A stretch of 64,000 nucleotides of DNA from Acidobacteriota bacterium (GTDB taxonomy: Bacteria > Acidobacteriota > Blastocatellia > Pyrinomonadales > Pyrinomonadaceae). Positions within the stretch are counted from its first letter, which is position 1. Every line of letters starts with the position of its first letter. The stretch is from positions 1 to 64,000 of the forward strand of contig JAIVJZ010000001.1 in assembly GCA_020199775.1 (NCBI GenBank), in the 5' to 3' direction. The notes under the pieces were generated by a model, which saw only the letters and a list, made by a program, of their open reading frames with translations, was not told the DNA's origin and did no database searches. Below, one piece after another: positions 1 through 9,331 of the stretch. The position numbers and the translations under genes were made by a program.

Positions 1-61
1 CAGATGCGCGACGCTGAACCGGATGACGCATTTGGGAATGCCCGAGAGCTATGCTGCATAA
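1..61 (+). CDS. C-terminal end of an IS5-like transposase (partial, cut by window edge)
   Basis: An open frame enters from the left edge and stops with TAA at 59-61. The visible residues end in NRMTHLGMPESYAA, which resembles the C-terminal tail of IS5-family transposases as I remember them. About 50 nt further on lies a sequence resembling an IS903-type terminal repeat (GCAACAAAGTC at 112-122), the layout expected at the right end of such an element. The transposase body with its DDE residues is outside the window, so the assignment is tentative. Confidence 0.35.
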   Translation, partial: RCATLNRMTHLGMPESYAA

Positions 62-122
62 GCGATGGTTGAATTCAATTGTGGAAGAGGCTACGCTCAT
101 TTTCCATTTATGCAACAAAGTC
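1..122 (+). mobile_element. Right end of an IS5/IS903-like insertion sequence
   Basis: The segment holds the end of a transposase-like frame and finishes in TTTATGCAACAAAGTC. Read on the minus strand this is GACTTTGTTGCATAAA, close to the terminal repeats of IS903-type elements. The recombinase fragment on the minus strand loses similarity to its family at this boundary, as if the IS had inserted into it. The left end and the target duplication are not visible. Confidence 0.4.
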
Positions 123-306
123 TACACAAAACAAAGCGGGTGAGATGATTTTTAGTTAAATCAAGATCATCTTTCAGAATCCGCTTAAATGTTTGGAAAC
201 TGTATTGATAGAAAAGAATCGTGTGGCGAGAAGAGTTTTTTACATACTCTTTCTCTTTGCAGAACTGCTCGAACAGTTGGTCTAAAAGCAGAAAACTTGT
301 AGTCAT
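97..306 (-). pseudogene. N-terminal fragment of a tyrosine recombinase/integrase
   Basis: This reading frame encodes 69 residues that look like the SAM-like core-binding domain at the N terminus of phage-type tyrosine recombinases: a helix with LFEQFCKEKEY, then RHTILFYQYSFQTFKRIL. The start is convincing, with GGGAGG about 9 nt upstream. The catalytic domain (R, H, Y) is absent, and the last ten or so codons run into the IS-like end at 122, so the gene is interrupted. The DNA is strikingly AT-rich compared with the rest of the window. It lies about 60 nt from the 3' end of tRNA-Ala and in the same direction, the usual position of an integrase of an element inserted in a tRNA gene. It is probably a dead integrase. 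Confidence 0.6.
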
Positions 307-367
307 GCGCTCAATCCTCCCAAGAAGATTTAGCGTGAAAGCTACAAGTCTTTTATTTTCTAAAAAT

Positions 368-443
368 TGGTGGAGCCGAGGGGGATCGAACCCCTGACCT
401 CATGACTGCCAGTCATGCGCTCTCCCAGCTGAGCTACGGCCCC
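368..443 (-). tRNA. tRNA-Ala (anticodon GGC)
   Basis: On the minus strand the acceptor arm GGGGCCG pairs with CGGCTCC, followed by discriminator A and an encoded CCA at 368-370. The D arm contains GCTCAGCTGGGAGAGC, the anticodon stem-loop is CATGA-CTGGCAG-TCATG with anticodon GGC, and the T arm contains GGTTCGATCC. All stems close, with one G-U pair in the acceptor. Its 3' end faces the integrase fragment, making it a likely attachment target. Confidence 0.97.
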
Positions 444-516
444 TTGGTTGATTGTGTCGTCGTGGGCGACGAATGGAGAGAGTAGCTTAGGGCGCGAAAA
501 GTCGTCAAGCGTTGCG

Positions 517-735
517 TCACGGGCGGCGAGGCGGGCGCAGGGCGAAAAAGGCAAGGCACGCTCCGGCGACGAGCAGGGCGATTCCGGCGAGGATGCGCGA
601 CATGTCCGGCATCTCGCGCACGCCCGTCTCCGTGATGACGACCGCCGCGCGCGGGGCAACGAAGGCGGCGCGGTAAGCCACCACGCCGCCAGCCGTCGCC
701 AACAAGATGCCCGCGAGCGAAGCGATTATCTTCAT
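517..735 (-). CDS. Small two-helix membrane protein, DUF3185-like
   Basis: This 72-residue protein has an N-terminal hydrophobic helix (about residues 4-24), a short polar linker and a second helix (about 50-67) ending in an Arg/Pro tail. Size and layout match the DUF3185 family of small inner-membrane proteins of unknown function. The ATG at 733-735 is preceded by a weak GAAAG. It lies just downstream of the larger membrane protein on the same strand, separated by about 50 nt, so the two could be co-transcribed. A longer overlapping frame in the same phase lacks coding character and was not used. No function can be assigned. Confidence 0.6.
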   Translation of the reverse strand: MKIIASLAGILLATAGGVVAYRAAFVAPRAAVVITETGVREMPDMSRILAGIALLVAGACLAFFALRPPRRP

Positions 736-785
736 TGCGAGGTAACTTTCTTCCGCTCTCCGAAACTGACGGGTGGCTGCGCGGT

Positions 786-2423
786 TTAAGCCCGCGCAGG
801 TGAGTCGCCTGCGGCCGGTTCGGCCTGCGCGCGCTCTTTGAGGGCGATGCAGGAGGCCAGCGTGACGCCGCCGAAGAAGCCTATCGCGCAGGCGGCGAGC
901 ACGTTGTGAATCGGCAGGCGCGCAAGCGAGATGGGGATGCCGTTGAAGTTTAACTCGGTCAGACCGAGTGCGCCGAAAAAGACGAGGGCGAAAGCCAGCG
1001 CCCCGAGAAATAATCCGGCCACTCCGTAGAGTGAGATCATCCTCAACTTGCCGCCCGCGAAACGCTGTTTGCGTTGTTTGCCGGGGAACACTGTGAGCAG
1101 GAGTGGAAACATCAGGCCGCCGAACATCGCGCCGCCGAGTTGCGGCCACGGAAAGCAAAATTCTACTTTCCCTTCGCCCGAAATCCATTGCTGATCGCCG
1201 TTTAAACTCTCGGCTATGATCTGCGCTCCGACCACGGGATAAGAACTGACGACGCTCGCTTTGACGAAATCATCGTCCTTTTTGAATTGGATGATCGTCT
1301 CCCCGTTGAATTTAAGCCCCGGCGTCGGGCTGGCGATACGGAGGGCGATGTTTCGCGTCTTCAACCCCTCATACTGGTTGCGCACCAGATTGTTACCGTC
1401 GTCCACGGGACTGATTAGCAACGTGATGGATTCGACGCCATTCGCCATCGCCGTTGGCTGAAGCGCACGTACCAGTAGTTTGGTGGCGCGAATGTTGGTC
1501 GGGAAATCGAGCGCGACTTTGGGAGCGGGCAGCACCAACTCGCTTCCGGTCATGAGCAGCGCCGCCACCTCAATGCTACCACCTGACTTCGTGCGCACTT
1601 CGATGTTCTCCAACGACGGATCTATGACCTCGCCTTTTGGAATGATGACCACATTTTTCGAGGGAGCAGCGCCGCCGACCACGCTTAAATGCACCTTTAT
1701 CTCCTGCGGGGCGGGACAGGGGTCTTCGTTGCCCTGCTTCCTCAACACCAGCGTCAGACTGCGCACGTACTCCTTCCGCTCGTTCAAGACGGGGTTCGTC
1801 TCGCCGACCGGCTCAATTGAGAGCCGGCATCGCGGAGCGGCGGGCGCGGCCAGAGTGGAGGGCTCCTGAAGCGAAGCTAACTTGAAAATTCCGGCGTTGG
1901 CTGTCGCACCGTCGCGCGGAGAAGCTTTGCCGGTTTTATTGACGACAGCGATGAGTGTCGCGCCGGTTACGAGTTTTTCATTCTCGGCGTAGATGCGAAC
2001 CAACCCGCTATGTTCAGAACTGAAACGCACGGCGGTCGCGGCGTGTCCCTGACGGATCGTGACGGCGGTCTGGACGGTGTTGACTCCGCCCGGCAGCGCG
2101 AGCGTCCCGTGGCGTTGAAGCGATGCGCTCCCCCTGCCTTCTCGTTTGGCGCTATCAATATCCCTTTGCCGGGTGGCGATCAGCGTGATGTTCGTGTCGT
2201 AGGTTGCGGCCGTCTCGTTGCCCGTTTGATCGAGCAGCCTGATCCGCAGTTGTGTTTGCTCTCCGACGCCGACCGTCCGCCGCGCGCTTGAGACGCCGAG
2301 CTTGGTCGGAATGTTCGATTGTGCGTTGACGTTGACTGTAACGATGATCGTAAGGATAAGTGTGATGAGGAGGCCGAGGAGGCCGGTGAAGATGTGAGCG
2401 GTTGAAACGTGGCGACGGGGCAT
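786..2423 (-). CDS. Secreted/membrane Ig-like repeat protein with C-terminal helices
   Basis: The protein has 545 residues. I chose the ATG at 2421-2423 because AAAGGAGAA lies at the right distance upstream and the protein then begins with a clean signal peptide: MPRRH, a hydrophobic stretch to about residue 30, and NVNA before a likely cleavage site. An in-frame start at 2600 would add 59 unlikely residues. The body looks beta-rich, like bacterial Ig-like (invasin-type) domains (KLGVSSARRTVGVGEQTQL, and later segments on rights of assembly such as LLDQTGNETAA). The last 110 residues hold about three membrane helices, so the Ig part is probably anchored in the membrane and exposed outside the cytoplasm. 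Function is unknown. Confidence 0.65.
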   Translation of the reverse strand: MPRRHVSTAHIFTGLLGLLITLILTIIVTVNVNAQSNIPTKLGVSSARRTVGVGEQTQLRIRLLDQTGNETAATYDTNITLIATRQRDIDSAKREGRGSASLQRHGTLALPGGVNTVQTAVTIRQGHAATAVRFSSEHSGLVRIYAENEKLVTGATLIAVVNKTGKASPRDGATANAGIFKLASLQEPSTLAAPAAPRCRLSIEPVGETNPVLNERKEYVRSLTLVLRKQGNEDPCPAPQEIKVHLSVVGGAAPSKNVVIIPKGEVIDPSLENIEVRTKSGGSIEVAALLMTGSELVLPAPKVALDFPTNIRATKLLVRALQPTAMANGVESITLLISPVDDGNNLVRNQYEGLKTRNIALRIASPTPGLKFNGETIIQFKKDDDFVKASVVSSYPVVGAQIIAESLNGDQQWISGEGKVEFCFPWPQLGGAMFGGLMFPLLLTVFPGKQRKQRFAGGKLRMISLYGVAGLFLGALAFALVFFGALGLTELNFNGIPISLARLPIHNVLAACAIGFFGGVTLASCIALKERAQAEPAAGDSPARA

Positions 2424-2722
2424 CGCGATTCTCCTTTCAAGTAGGTCTTGCGGGAGCGAGAGTTCAGGAGGTGTGAGCGACAGGCTCGCGCAAGAGACGG
2501 TGGTGAGTTGTTTGCTCGAATCGGCTGGCGCATCGAGGACACGGCCGAGCAAAACCGCTGCGATGCGGAAGCTTCTACTCCAACTTCGGCCGCAAGTCAA
2601 TGGCGAAAGAGGCGGCCGGGCGCGCCCGCATGCGGGGACGAAAAAGCGGAGGCGGCCTGTTTCGTGTGCGGGCCGCCTCCGCTTCGATGTGCGGGAATTA
2701 AATTGTCCGGCCGGGGTCGAAC
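2424..2722. other. Intergenic stretch with the enoyl-CoA hydratase terminator
   Basis: This 299-nt gap lies upstream of the Ig-like protein and downstream of the enoyl-CoA hydratase, both on the minus strand. The right part holds a strong terminator hairpin (2641-2687). The left part should hold the promoter of the Ig-like protein. I see no convincing -35/-10 pair and no further gene in it. Confidence 0.5.
2641..2687 (-). terminator. Rho-independent terminator after the enoyl-CoA hydratase
   Basis: GCGGAGGCGGCC (2646-2657) and GGCCGCCTCCGC (2671-2682) form a perfect 12-bp GC-rich stem. On the minus strand it is followed by TTTTT (2641-2645). It lies about 36 nt past the stop codon of the hydratase. 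Confidence 0.85.
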
Positions 2723-3508
<786 letters not shown>

Positions 3509-3528
3509 TAAATTTTTCTCCGAAAAAT

Positions 3529-3610
3529 AGTTTCAGGTTGCGGGTTTCAAGTTTCAGGACTGAAGTTCTCCGGTCTTTAACTTGAAACGTGCAACCTGAA
3601 ACTTGAAACC
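3529..3610. repeat. Hairpin repeat A1 (GTTTCAR-word inverted repeat)
   Basis: The left arm holds GTTTCAGG, GGGTTTCAAGTTTCAGG. The right arm is AACTTGAAAC, then CAACCTGAAACTTGAAAC. Between them lies a loop containing GACTGAAGTTCTCCGGTCTT. It sits between the PilZ stop and the enoyl-CoA hydratase start, both on the minus strand. It is one of seven family A copies in this window. Confidence 0.85.
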
Positions 3611-3617
3611 CTGTGTT

Positions 3618-3986
3618 TTAGGATTCTTCCGGCGGCGCGCCGTGGTCGTCGGCGACCCATGAGACGAAGAGGCGCAGCCAGTTTTCCGTGGGTTCGAGAA
3701 TGTGGACGCCGATGCGCGCCGTGCCGTAGATGGCCGAGGCGATGCGCACGACGCGGGCGGTGACTTCGATAGGCGCGCCGTCCGGGCGGTGCGCGCGCAG
3801 GTAAAGTTGCTCGCCGCGCGTCACCTTCTGGTTAAGATGAAAGAGCGCGCCGGTGGTGGAAATGTCGTCCGTCTCGGTCGGTTCGCTCCACGCCGCGCCG
3901 TCCTCCGCGCGACCGGAGACGACGATGGGCAGGCGCAGCGACATGCGCAACGCGAAACGTCTCTCTTCGTTGGTCGGGGTGGTCAT
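3618..3986 (-). CDS. PilZ domain protein (putative c-di-GMP receptor)
   Basis: The 122-residue protein is a single PilZ domain. It carries an arginine-containing N-terminal segment (ERRFALRMSLRLP) and the D-x-S-x-x-G box in TDDISTTGALF, the two elements that bind cyclic di-GMP in this family. The arginine pattern is looser than the canonical RxxxR, so ligand binding is probable, not certain. The ATG at 3984-3986 has no Shine-Dalgarno sequence because the arm of hairpin D begins only 7 nt upstream. A start further upstream would translate through that hairpin and is less likely. It is sandwiched between two beta-oxidation genes with no obvious functional link. Confidence 0.8.
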   Translation of the reverse strand: MTTPTNEERRFALRMSLRLPIVVSGRAEDGAAWSEPTETDDISTTGALFHLNQKVTRGEQLYLRAHRPDGAPIEVTARVVRIASAIYGTARIGVHILEPTENWLRLFVSWVADDHGAPPEES

Positions 3987-3992
3987 AAAAAT

Positions 3993-4097
3993 AAGCAGTG
4001 AGCAGTAAGCGGTAAGCAGTAGGGCGGTCTCGTCTAACGAGTAGTGATGATCCGGGCAGGTTTCAGACTGCCCACTGCTCACTGCTTACTGCTTACT
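3993..4097. repeat. Hairpin repeat D (AGCAGTA-word inverted repeat)
   Basis: The left arm (3993-4024) is built from AAGCAGT, GAGCAGT, AAGCGGT and AAGCAGT. The right arm (4070-4097) is built from CACTGCT, CACTGCT, TACTGCT and TAC. A 45-nt loop separates them. The right arm includes the last codons and stop of the 3-hydroxybutyryl-CoA dehydrogenase gene. Confidence 0.85.
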
Positions 4098-5059
4098 TCT
4101 TCATCGTCCCAGTTGTAGAAACCTTCGCCGCTTTTTTTGCCGAGCCTTCCGGCGGCGACCATGCGCCGCAGAATTTCCGGCGGGCGGAAGGTTTCGGAGC
4201 CGAGCGTGCGATGCAGGTATTCGGCAATGCTCAAGCGCACGTCGAGGCCGACGAGATCGGTTAGACGGAGCGGCCCCATCGGGTGATTGTAGCCGAGTTG
4301 CATCGCGGTATCTATATCTTTCGCGCTCGCCACCTCCTGCTCCAACATCCGCATCGCTTCCAACCCGAGCGCGACGCCCAGACGGCTCGACGCGAAACCC
4401 GGCACGTCGCGCACCGTGATCGGCTCTTTCTTCATCCTCTGCCCGACGGCGCGCGCCGTCTCGACCGTCTCCTCGCTCGTCTCCCGTCCGACGACGATCT
4501 CGACGAGGCGCATGATGTGGACGGGGTTGAAGAAGTGCATGCCGACGACGCGTTCGGGGCGGCGCGCGGCGCGGGCGATCTCCGTGATCGAGAGCGAAGA
4601 GGTGTTGGTCGCGAAGATGAAATCACGCTCCGCCACGCGCTCGACTTCGCGGATCGTCTCCTGCTTCAACTCCATGCGTTCGGGAACGGCTTCGATGAAG
4701 AGGTCGGCATGAGCGGTCTCGGAGAGGCTCGTCGCGCCACGGATGCGTTGCAGCGCCGTGTCGCGTTCGGCTTCGGTCGTCTTGCCGCGCCGGATGCCTT
4801 TGTCGAGATTGTCTTCGATGGCGCGCAGGCCGCGCACGAGAAACTCCCGCTCCACGTCGCGCAGGACGACGCGGTAGCCGACGAGCGCGGCCACCTGCGC
4901 GATGCCGTGCCCCATCGTGCCCGCGCCGAGCACGGCGACTGTCTCTATGGTCGGACTAGCGATGCCCGTGCTTCCCGGTGAGTCCAAAGTCACTAAAGTT
5001 TCCGGCGCGTCTCCGGGGGGTTGACGACTCGTGGAATTCACCCGTGCCCGCGCCCGCAT
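4079..5059 (-). CDS. hbd: 3-hydroxybutyryl-CoA dehydrogenase
   Basis: The protein has 326 residues from the first ATG, about 40 more than the family norm. It oxidises 3-hydroxyacyl-CoA to 3-ketoacyl-CoA with NAD+. The Rossmann motif VAVLGAGTMGHGIAQ starts at about residue 41. The motifs IEAVPE, ATNTSSLSITEIA and the catalytic histidine in VGMHFFNP (about H175) follow, then the C-terminal dimerisation domain (LTDLVGLDV, GRLGKKSGEGFYNW). The N-terminal extension and a weak ribosome site suggest that translation may begin at a later non-ATG codon. The tail SSKQ is encoded by the arm of hairpin D. It forms a functional pair with the enoyl-CoA hydratase downstream. Confidence 0.9.
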   Translation of the reverse strand: MRARARVNSTSRQPPGDAPETLVTLDSPGSTGIASPTIETVAVLGAGTMGHGIAQVAALVGYRVVLRDVEREFLVRGLRAIEDNLDKGIRRGKTTEAERDTALQRIRGATSLSETAHADLFIEAVPERMELKQETIREVERVAERDFIFATNTSSLSITEIARAARRPERVVGMHFFNPVHIMRLVEIVVGRETSEETVETARAVGQRMKKEPITVRDVPGFASSRLGVALGLEAMRMLEQEVASAKDIDTAMQLGYNHPMGPLRLTDLVGLDVRLSIAEYLHRTLGSETFRPPEILRRMVAAGRLGKKSGEGFYNWDDEEVSSKQ

Positions 5060-5187
5060 GGTCTGATTCGACTACATCCAGCGCAGAGAGTTATACTATA
5101 CGCGCAAGCGAAAAGGCTACACGCGAATGGTTGATTAAGAGGCGCGCGGGCGCGAAAACCTCCCGAAGGAGTGCGACTAACAGCGAG

Positions 5188-6279
5188 ATGACTCAAGAAA
5201 TTTTGCACAAAGAAGTGGTGATCATCGGCTCCGGCCCGGCCGGGTTGACGGCGGCCATTTACGCGGCGCGCGCCGACCTGAAACCCCTCGTCATCGAAGG
5301 CCCGCAGCCCGGCGGCCAACTGACCATCACGACCGAAGTGGAGAACTACCCCGGCTTCGCCGACGGCATTCAAGGGCCGGAGTTGATGGAACAGTTTCGC
5401 GCGCAGGCCGCGCGCTTCGGCACGGAGTTTCTCGTCTCGTGGATCGACAAGGTCGATCTCTCCGAACGCCCCTTCACGCTCTACACCTCGGAGCAGACGG
5501 TCAAGGCCGAAACGCTCATCATCGCGTCGGGCGCGTCGGCGAAATGGCTCGGCATTCCGGGCGAAGCCCCCGCGCCGCACGGCCTCGGGGGCTTGGGCGT
5601 CTCGGCCTGCGCCACCTGCGACGGCTTCTTCTTCAAAGGCAAAAAGATCGTCGTCGTCGGCGGCGGCGACACCGCGATGGAGGAAGCCACCTTCCTCACG
5701 CGCTACGCCTCAAGCGTCACGGTCGTCCACCGCCGCGACCACCTGCGCGCCTCGAAGATCATGCAGGACAAGGCGATGAAGAACGAGAAGATCAGCTTCA
5801 TCTGGAACACCGACGTGCGCGAAATTGTCGGCACGCCCGAAGCGGGCGTGACCGCCGTGCGGCTCTACAACAACGTGACCGACGAGGAAACCCTATTCGA
5901 CTGCGAAGGCGTCTTCATCGCCATCGGCCACAAGCCGAACACGGACATGTTCAAAGGCTGGCTGGAGATGGACGAGATCGGCTACCTCAAGACGAACGGC
6001 CATTCGATGGCGACCAACATCCCCGGCGTCTTCGCCTGCGGCGACGCGCAGGATTCCTTCTACCGTCAGGCCATCACGGCCGCCGGGACGGGTTGCATGG
6101 CCGCCATCGACGCCGAACGCTACCTCGACAACCTGCCCGTCCCCACGCTCTCGGGCGAAGAGGTGACTATCGAAGGCGAGATCGTCACCGCCGACCACGA
6201 ATCGATCATCATGCCCGACGGCGAAGTTATCTCGAACCACGCGGACGCCGAAACCGAAAGCGCGCCCGTCGGAGATTGA
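5188..6279 (+). CDS. trxB: Thioredoxin-disulfide reductase
   Basis: This 363-residue FAD enzyme transfers electrons from NADPH to thioredoxin in the cytoplasm. The FAD-binding GSGPAG is at 14-19, the redox CATC pair at 141-144, the NADPH-binding GGGDTA at 158-163 followed by HRRDHLRA, and the second FAD segment is GVFACGDAQD. The start ATG follows GAAGGAG at a slightly long distance of about 17 nt; upstream in-phase sequence is non-coding. The domain ends at about residue 318. An extra acidic tail of about 45 residues (rich in E, D, V and I) goes beyond the family length and has no assigned role. It is divergent from hbd, with TATACTATA-like sequences between them. Confidence 0.95.
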   Translation: MTQEILHKEVVIIGSGPAGLTAAIYAARADLKPLVIEGPQPGGQLTITTEVENYPGFADGIQGPELMEQFRAQAARFGTEFLVSWIDKVDLSERPFTLYTSEQTVKAETLIIASGASAKWLGIPGEAPAPHGLGGLGVSACATCDGFFFKGKKIVVVGGGDTAMEEATFLTRYASSVTVVHRRDHLRASKIMQDKAMKNEKISFIWNTDVREIVGTPEAGVTAVRLYNNVTDEETLFDCEGVFIAIGHKPNTDMFKGWLEMDEIGYLKTNGHSMATNIPGVFACGDAQDSFYRQAITAAGTGCMAAIDAERYLDNLPVPTLSGEEVTIEGEIVTADHESIIMPDGEVISNHADAETESAPVGD

Positions 6280-6335
6280 ACGCCGCACCGCGGCAAACGC
6301 GTGTGGCGGTTGATAGTAACGACTCGCACAACTCG

Positions 6336-6384
6336 ACACGAAGACACGAAGTTAGCCTTACGACTTAACTTCGTGTCTTCGTGT
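6336..6384. repeat. Hairpin repeat E (CACGAAGA-word inverted repeat)
   Basis: A perfect 19-bp stem joins ACACGAAGACACGAAGTTA (6336-6354) to its complement (6366-6384) around an 11-nt loop. The arm is itself a tandem of CACGAAG. It lies between trxB and the beta-lactamase-fold gene, both on the plus strand, and could terminate trxB transcription, but no U-run follows. Confidence 0.85.
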
Positions 6385-6429
6385 TTAATGGACGCCGCGA
6401 CAAAATTCCGCCCCATTCAGGAGCACACC

Positions 6430-7626
6430 ATGACGCGTAAACTCTCCGCAGCCCTCTTCACACTCATCCTGCTGTTGTGCGCGACGTGCGTCCCCTCGAC
6501 GGCTCGGCGCGCGACGGCGCAGACGACGGCGGCGCGAAGCGGCAAAAAAGCGGAAGCGGTCTATTACCCGCCGCGCGGCGAGGCGGCGTGGCGGCGTAAG
6601 TCACCCGCCGAAGCCGGGATGGACGCCGCGCTCCTAGAACAGGCGGTGGCCTACGCGCGCACGCAGGAGAGCAAAGTGCCGCGCGACTTCTCCACACAGG
6701 TCGAGACCTTCGGCGCGGTGCTCGGCCCTTTGCCGAAGGAACGCGGCGAGACGAACGGCATCGTCATTCGCCACGGCTACATCGTCGCCGAGTGGGGCGA
6801 CACGCTACGGGTTGACCCGACTTACAGCGTCGCCAAAAGTTTCCTCTCCGCGTTGCTCGGCCTCACGATTGATCGCGGGTTGATCAAAAGCGTCAAAGAC
6901 CCGGTGCGTCATTACATCACCGACGGCGGCTACGATTCGCCGCACAACTCGGCCGTCACGTGGGAGGATCACGCGCGGCAGACGAGCGAGTGGGAGGGCG
7001 TGATGTGGGGCAAGTCGCACGACTTCATCGGCGTCGAAGCGTTCGGCAAAGGCCGCCGCGCGCCACGGCCTTTACGCGCCCCCGGCACTTATTACGAGTA
7101 CAACGACGTGCGCATCAACCGGCTCGCCCTGTCGCTCCTGCGTCTCTGGCGTAAGCCTCTGCCGGAAGTCCTGCGCGCGGAGATCATGCGACCCATCGGC
7201 GCGTCGGACGCGTGGCGGTATCACGGCTACGCGAACTCCGACGTGGTGATTGACGGCAAGAAGATGGCTTCGGTGAGCGGCGGGACGCGTTGGGGCGGCG
7301 GCCTCTGGATCAACACGCGCGACGAGGCGCGCTTCGGCTACCTCTTCCTGCGCGGCGGCCGCTGGCGCGACCGCCGGATCATTTCCGAACGTTGGGTGCG
7401 CGAGGCGACCGCGCCGGGCAAGGTCAAAGCCGACTACGGCTACCTGTGGTGGCTGAACACGGGGCGCAAGGCTTGGCCGAGCGCGCCCGAATCGAGCTAC
7501 GCCGCGCTCGGCTACGGCTCGAACACGATCTGGGTCGACCCGGAACACGACCTCGTCATCGTCTGGCGTTGGCATCAGGCGAACCCCGACGAGTTGATCA
7601 GGCGCGTGCTCGCCTCGATCAAATAA
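6430..7626 (+). CDS. Secreted serine hydrolase, beta-lactamase (class C/NylB) fold
   Basis: The 398-residue protein starts at an ATG preceded by CAGGAG. It has an N-terminal signal sequence with a hydrophobic core at about residues 5-20 and a Cys at 20 that might be lipidated. The catalytic SxxK tetrad is S133-V-A-K136 in [10 protein letters not shown] tyrosine-asparagine pair in YYEYNDVR (about 221-228) takes the place of the usual YxN. The [11 protein letters not shown] segment follows, and GYLWWLN and YGSNTIWV lie near the end. These features match the family of penicillin-binding-protein-like esterases, amidases and 6-aminohexanoate-dimer hydrolases. Substrate is unknown, and resistance activity is not implied. 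It is convergent with the next gene. Confidence 0.85.
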   Translation: MTRKLSAALFTLILLLCATCVPSTARRATAQTTAARSGKKAEAVYYPPRGEAAWRRKSPAEAGMDAALLEQAVAYARTQESKVPRDFSTQVETFGAVLGPLPKERGETNGIVIRHGYIVAEWGDTLRVDPTYSVAKSFLSALLGLTIDRGLIKSVKDPVRHYITDGGYDSPHNSAVTWEDHARQTSEWEGVMWGKSHDFIGVEAFGKGRRAPRPLRAPGTYYEYNDVRINRLALSLLRLWRKPLPEVLRAEIMRPIGASDAWRYHGYANSDVVIDGKKMASVSGGTRWGGGLWINTRDEARFGYLFLRGGRWRDRRIISERWVREATAPGKVKADYGYLWWLNTGRKAWPSAPESSYAALGYGSNTIWVDPEHDLVIVWRWHQANPDELIRRVLASIK

Positions 7627-7691
7627 CGTCGGCGTCCGCGCGGCGTCAAACGCATCAATCAACGCGCCGCCGCGCGGCTGCCGTCAACCGT

Positions 7692-9125
7692 CTACTTGCC
7701 CTGATACGAAATTCGCCAGATCGTCCTTGAGCCGTCGTCCGTCACGAACAGCGCGCCGTCCTTCCCGGTCGCGACGCCGACGGGGCGACCCCACACGTCG
7801 CCTTCCGGCGTCACGAATCCCGTCATGAAATCTTCATACTCGCCCGTCGGCACGCCATTTCGCAGGGGCACGCGGATCACTTTATAGCCCGTGCGGCGCG
7901 AGCGATTCCAAGAGCCGTGTTCGGCTGCGAAGGCGTCGTGGCGATACTCTTTGGGAAACTGCGCGCCGGTGTAGAACTCCATCTGAAGCGACGCCGAATG
8001 CGATTGCAGCAGCACGTCGGGGACTAGAACCTTGTCGCGCAGTTCCGGCCGTTTGCCCGCGTGGCGCGGGTCTTGGTTCGCGCCGATGTAATACCAGGGC
8101 CAGCCGTAGAAGCCGCCCTCGCGCACGCGCGTGATGTAGTCGGGCACGAGGTCGTCGCCGAGGCCGTCGCGCTCGTTGACCGAAGCCCAGAGGTCGCCGG
8201 TCTGCGGGTGGACGGCTATGCCGACGGCGTTGCGGATGCCCCACGCGTAGATGCGAAAGCCCGTCCCGTCGGGGTTGTATTCGAGGATGTCTGCGCGTCT
8301 GTCCTCGTTCTCGCGCTCGTTCTCCCAGACGTTCGAGTGCGAGCCGACGGAGACGTACATCTTCTTGCCGTCGCGGGAAAAAGCGATGTCGCGCGTCCAG
8401 TGGCCGCCGCCGCGCAACTGCCCGCCGCCCGGAATGTCGGGCACGATCATCTCGGCCTCGCCGCGCGCGCGCAAGTCGCCGTTGCGGTAGGCGAAGCGCA
8501 CGACCGAGCCGGTGTTGGCGACGTAGACGTACTGCGGGTTCGCGCCCGACGGGTAGAAGGCGATGCCGAACGGCCTCGTCAAGCCGGAGACGTAGATGTC
8601 GTTGTGTGCGGGTTTGCCCGCAGCGCCGTCGGGCGCGCGCAGGATGCGTATCTTGCCCGCGCGGCTTTCGGCGACGAAGATGTCGCCGTTCGGCGCGACG
8701 CGAACGAGACGCGGATTTTCGAGCCCGGCGGCAAACTCTTCGACTTTGAAATTGGCGGGAACTTTCGGCCACGCGTTCGCGGGACGCGCGACGAGGCGCG
8801 GCCCGTTATCAACCGAGCGCGTGTCGAACGGCTGCGCCAAATCCGCCGTCGTGATGCGGCGGCGCACGCCCGGCGCGTCCGTCGTCCAGTCTCCGAGCGC
8901 GGCGCGGCCGGTGAGCGTGGAGTTGCTGGCCTTCGCGCCGTCGCCGTCACGTTTCTGCGGCGCGGCGGCGTCGGCGCGGGGTGTTTGTTGTTGCTGCTGG
9001 TCGCGCGGGCGCGCGGGTTGCTGCGCGGCGCAGCCGCCCGCGCACAGGCAAAGAAAGAGGGTCGCCGCGATGGTCGGAAAAATCGCGTCCGGTCGGCCTC
9101 GGCGCGCGCGTGTGACAACAATCAT
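7692..9125 (-). CDS. Sorbosone/glucose dehydrogenase-like beta-propeller lipoprotein
   Basis: The 477-residue protein has a lipoprotein signal, with the lipobox ending CAGGC at Cys32. A low-complexity Gln/Pro/Ala linker follows, and then a six-bladed propeller typical of PQQ-dependent sugar dehydrogenases. Diagnostic segments are APNGDIFVAESRAGKIRIL, GLTRPFGIAFYPSG, WTRDIAFSRDGKKMYVSVGS, EYNPDGTGFRIYAWGIRN, and EGGFYGWPWYYIG. The family oxidises sugars such as sorbosone at the periplasmic face, passing electrons to a quinone or cytochrome, usually with PQQ. No PQQ synthesis genes are visible here, so the cofactor is uncertain. The stop lies about 65 nt from that of the convergent beta-lactamase-fold gene. 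Confidence 0.85.
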   Translation of the reverse strand: MIVVTRARRGRPDAIFPTIAATLFLCLCAGGCAAQQPARPRDQQQQQTPRADAAAPQKRDGDGAKASNSTLTGRAALGDWTTDAPGVRRRITTADLAQPFDTRSVDNGPRLVARPANAWPKVPANFKVEEFAAGLENPRLVRVAPNGDIFVAESRAGKIRILRAPDGAAGKPAHNDIYVSGLTRPFGIAFYPSGANPQYVYVANTGSVVRFAYRNGDLRARGEAEMIVPDIPGGGQLRGGGHWTRDIAFSRDGKKMYVSVGSHSNVWENERENEDRRADILEYNPDGTGFRIYAWGIRNAVGIAVHPQTGDLWASVNERDGLGDDLVPDYITRVREGGFYGWPWYYIGANQDPRHAGKRPELRDKVLVPDVLLQSHSASLQMEFYTGAQFPKEYRHDAFAAEHGSWNRSRRTGYKVIRVPLRNGVPTGEYEDFMTGFVTPEGDVWGRPVGVATGKDGALFVTDDGSRTIWRISYQGK

Positions 9126-9331
9126 TGAGTTAAACCTTCCCGGTCGGAGAATTTATTCAAACCCGATGATGAGATAAATATGTTGCCGGAGTTTCACCGT
9201 CCGGTTGATTTCAGGTTTGCGGGGGCGCGCGGTTGGCAAAGACCAAAAGTAGGCCGCTCGCCATGAGAGGCGCGAGAGTGTGTACGCGTGGGCGCAGCGA
9301 ACTTCGGATCACTCCGCGACCATTCTTTTGC

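Noticed and set aside
517..1188. A long frame covering the small DUF3185-like gene and overlapping the Ig-like gene
   Set aside because: The upstream part is Arg-rich shadow coding of the neighbouring gene; only the last 72 residues look real.
2424..2600. Extended N terminus for the Ig-like protein from 2600
   Set aside because: The ATG at 2423 has a good ribosome site and is followed directly by a signal peptide.
5060..5187. Possible riboswitch or small RNA between hbd and trxB
   Set aside because: Only promoter-like TATACT sequences are seen; no conserved RNA motif was found.
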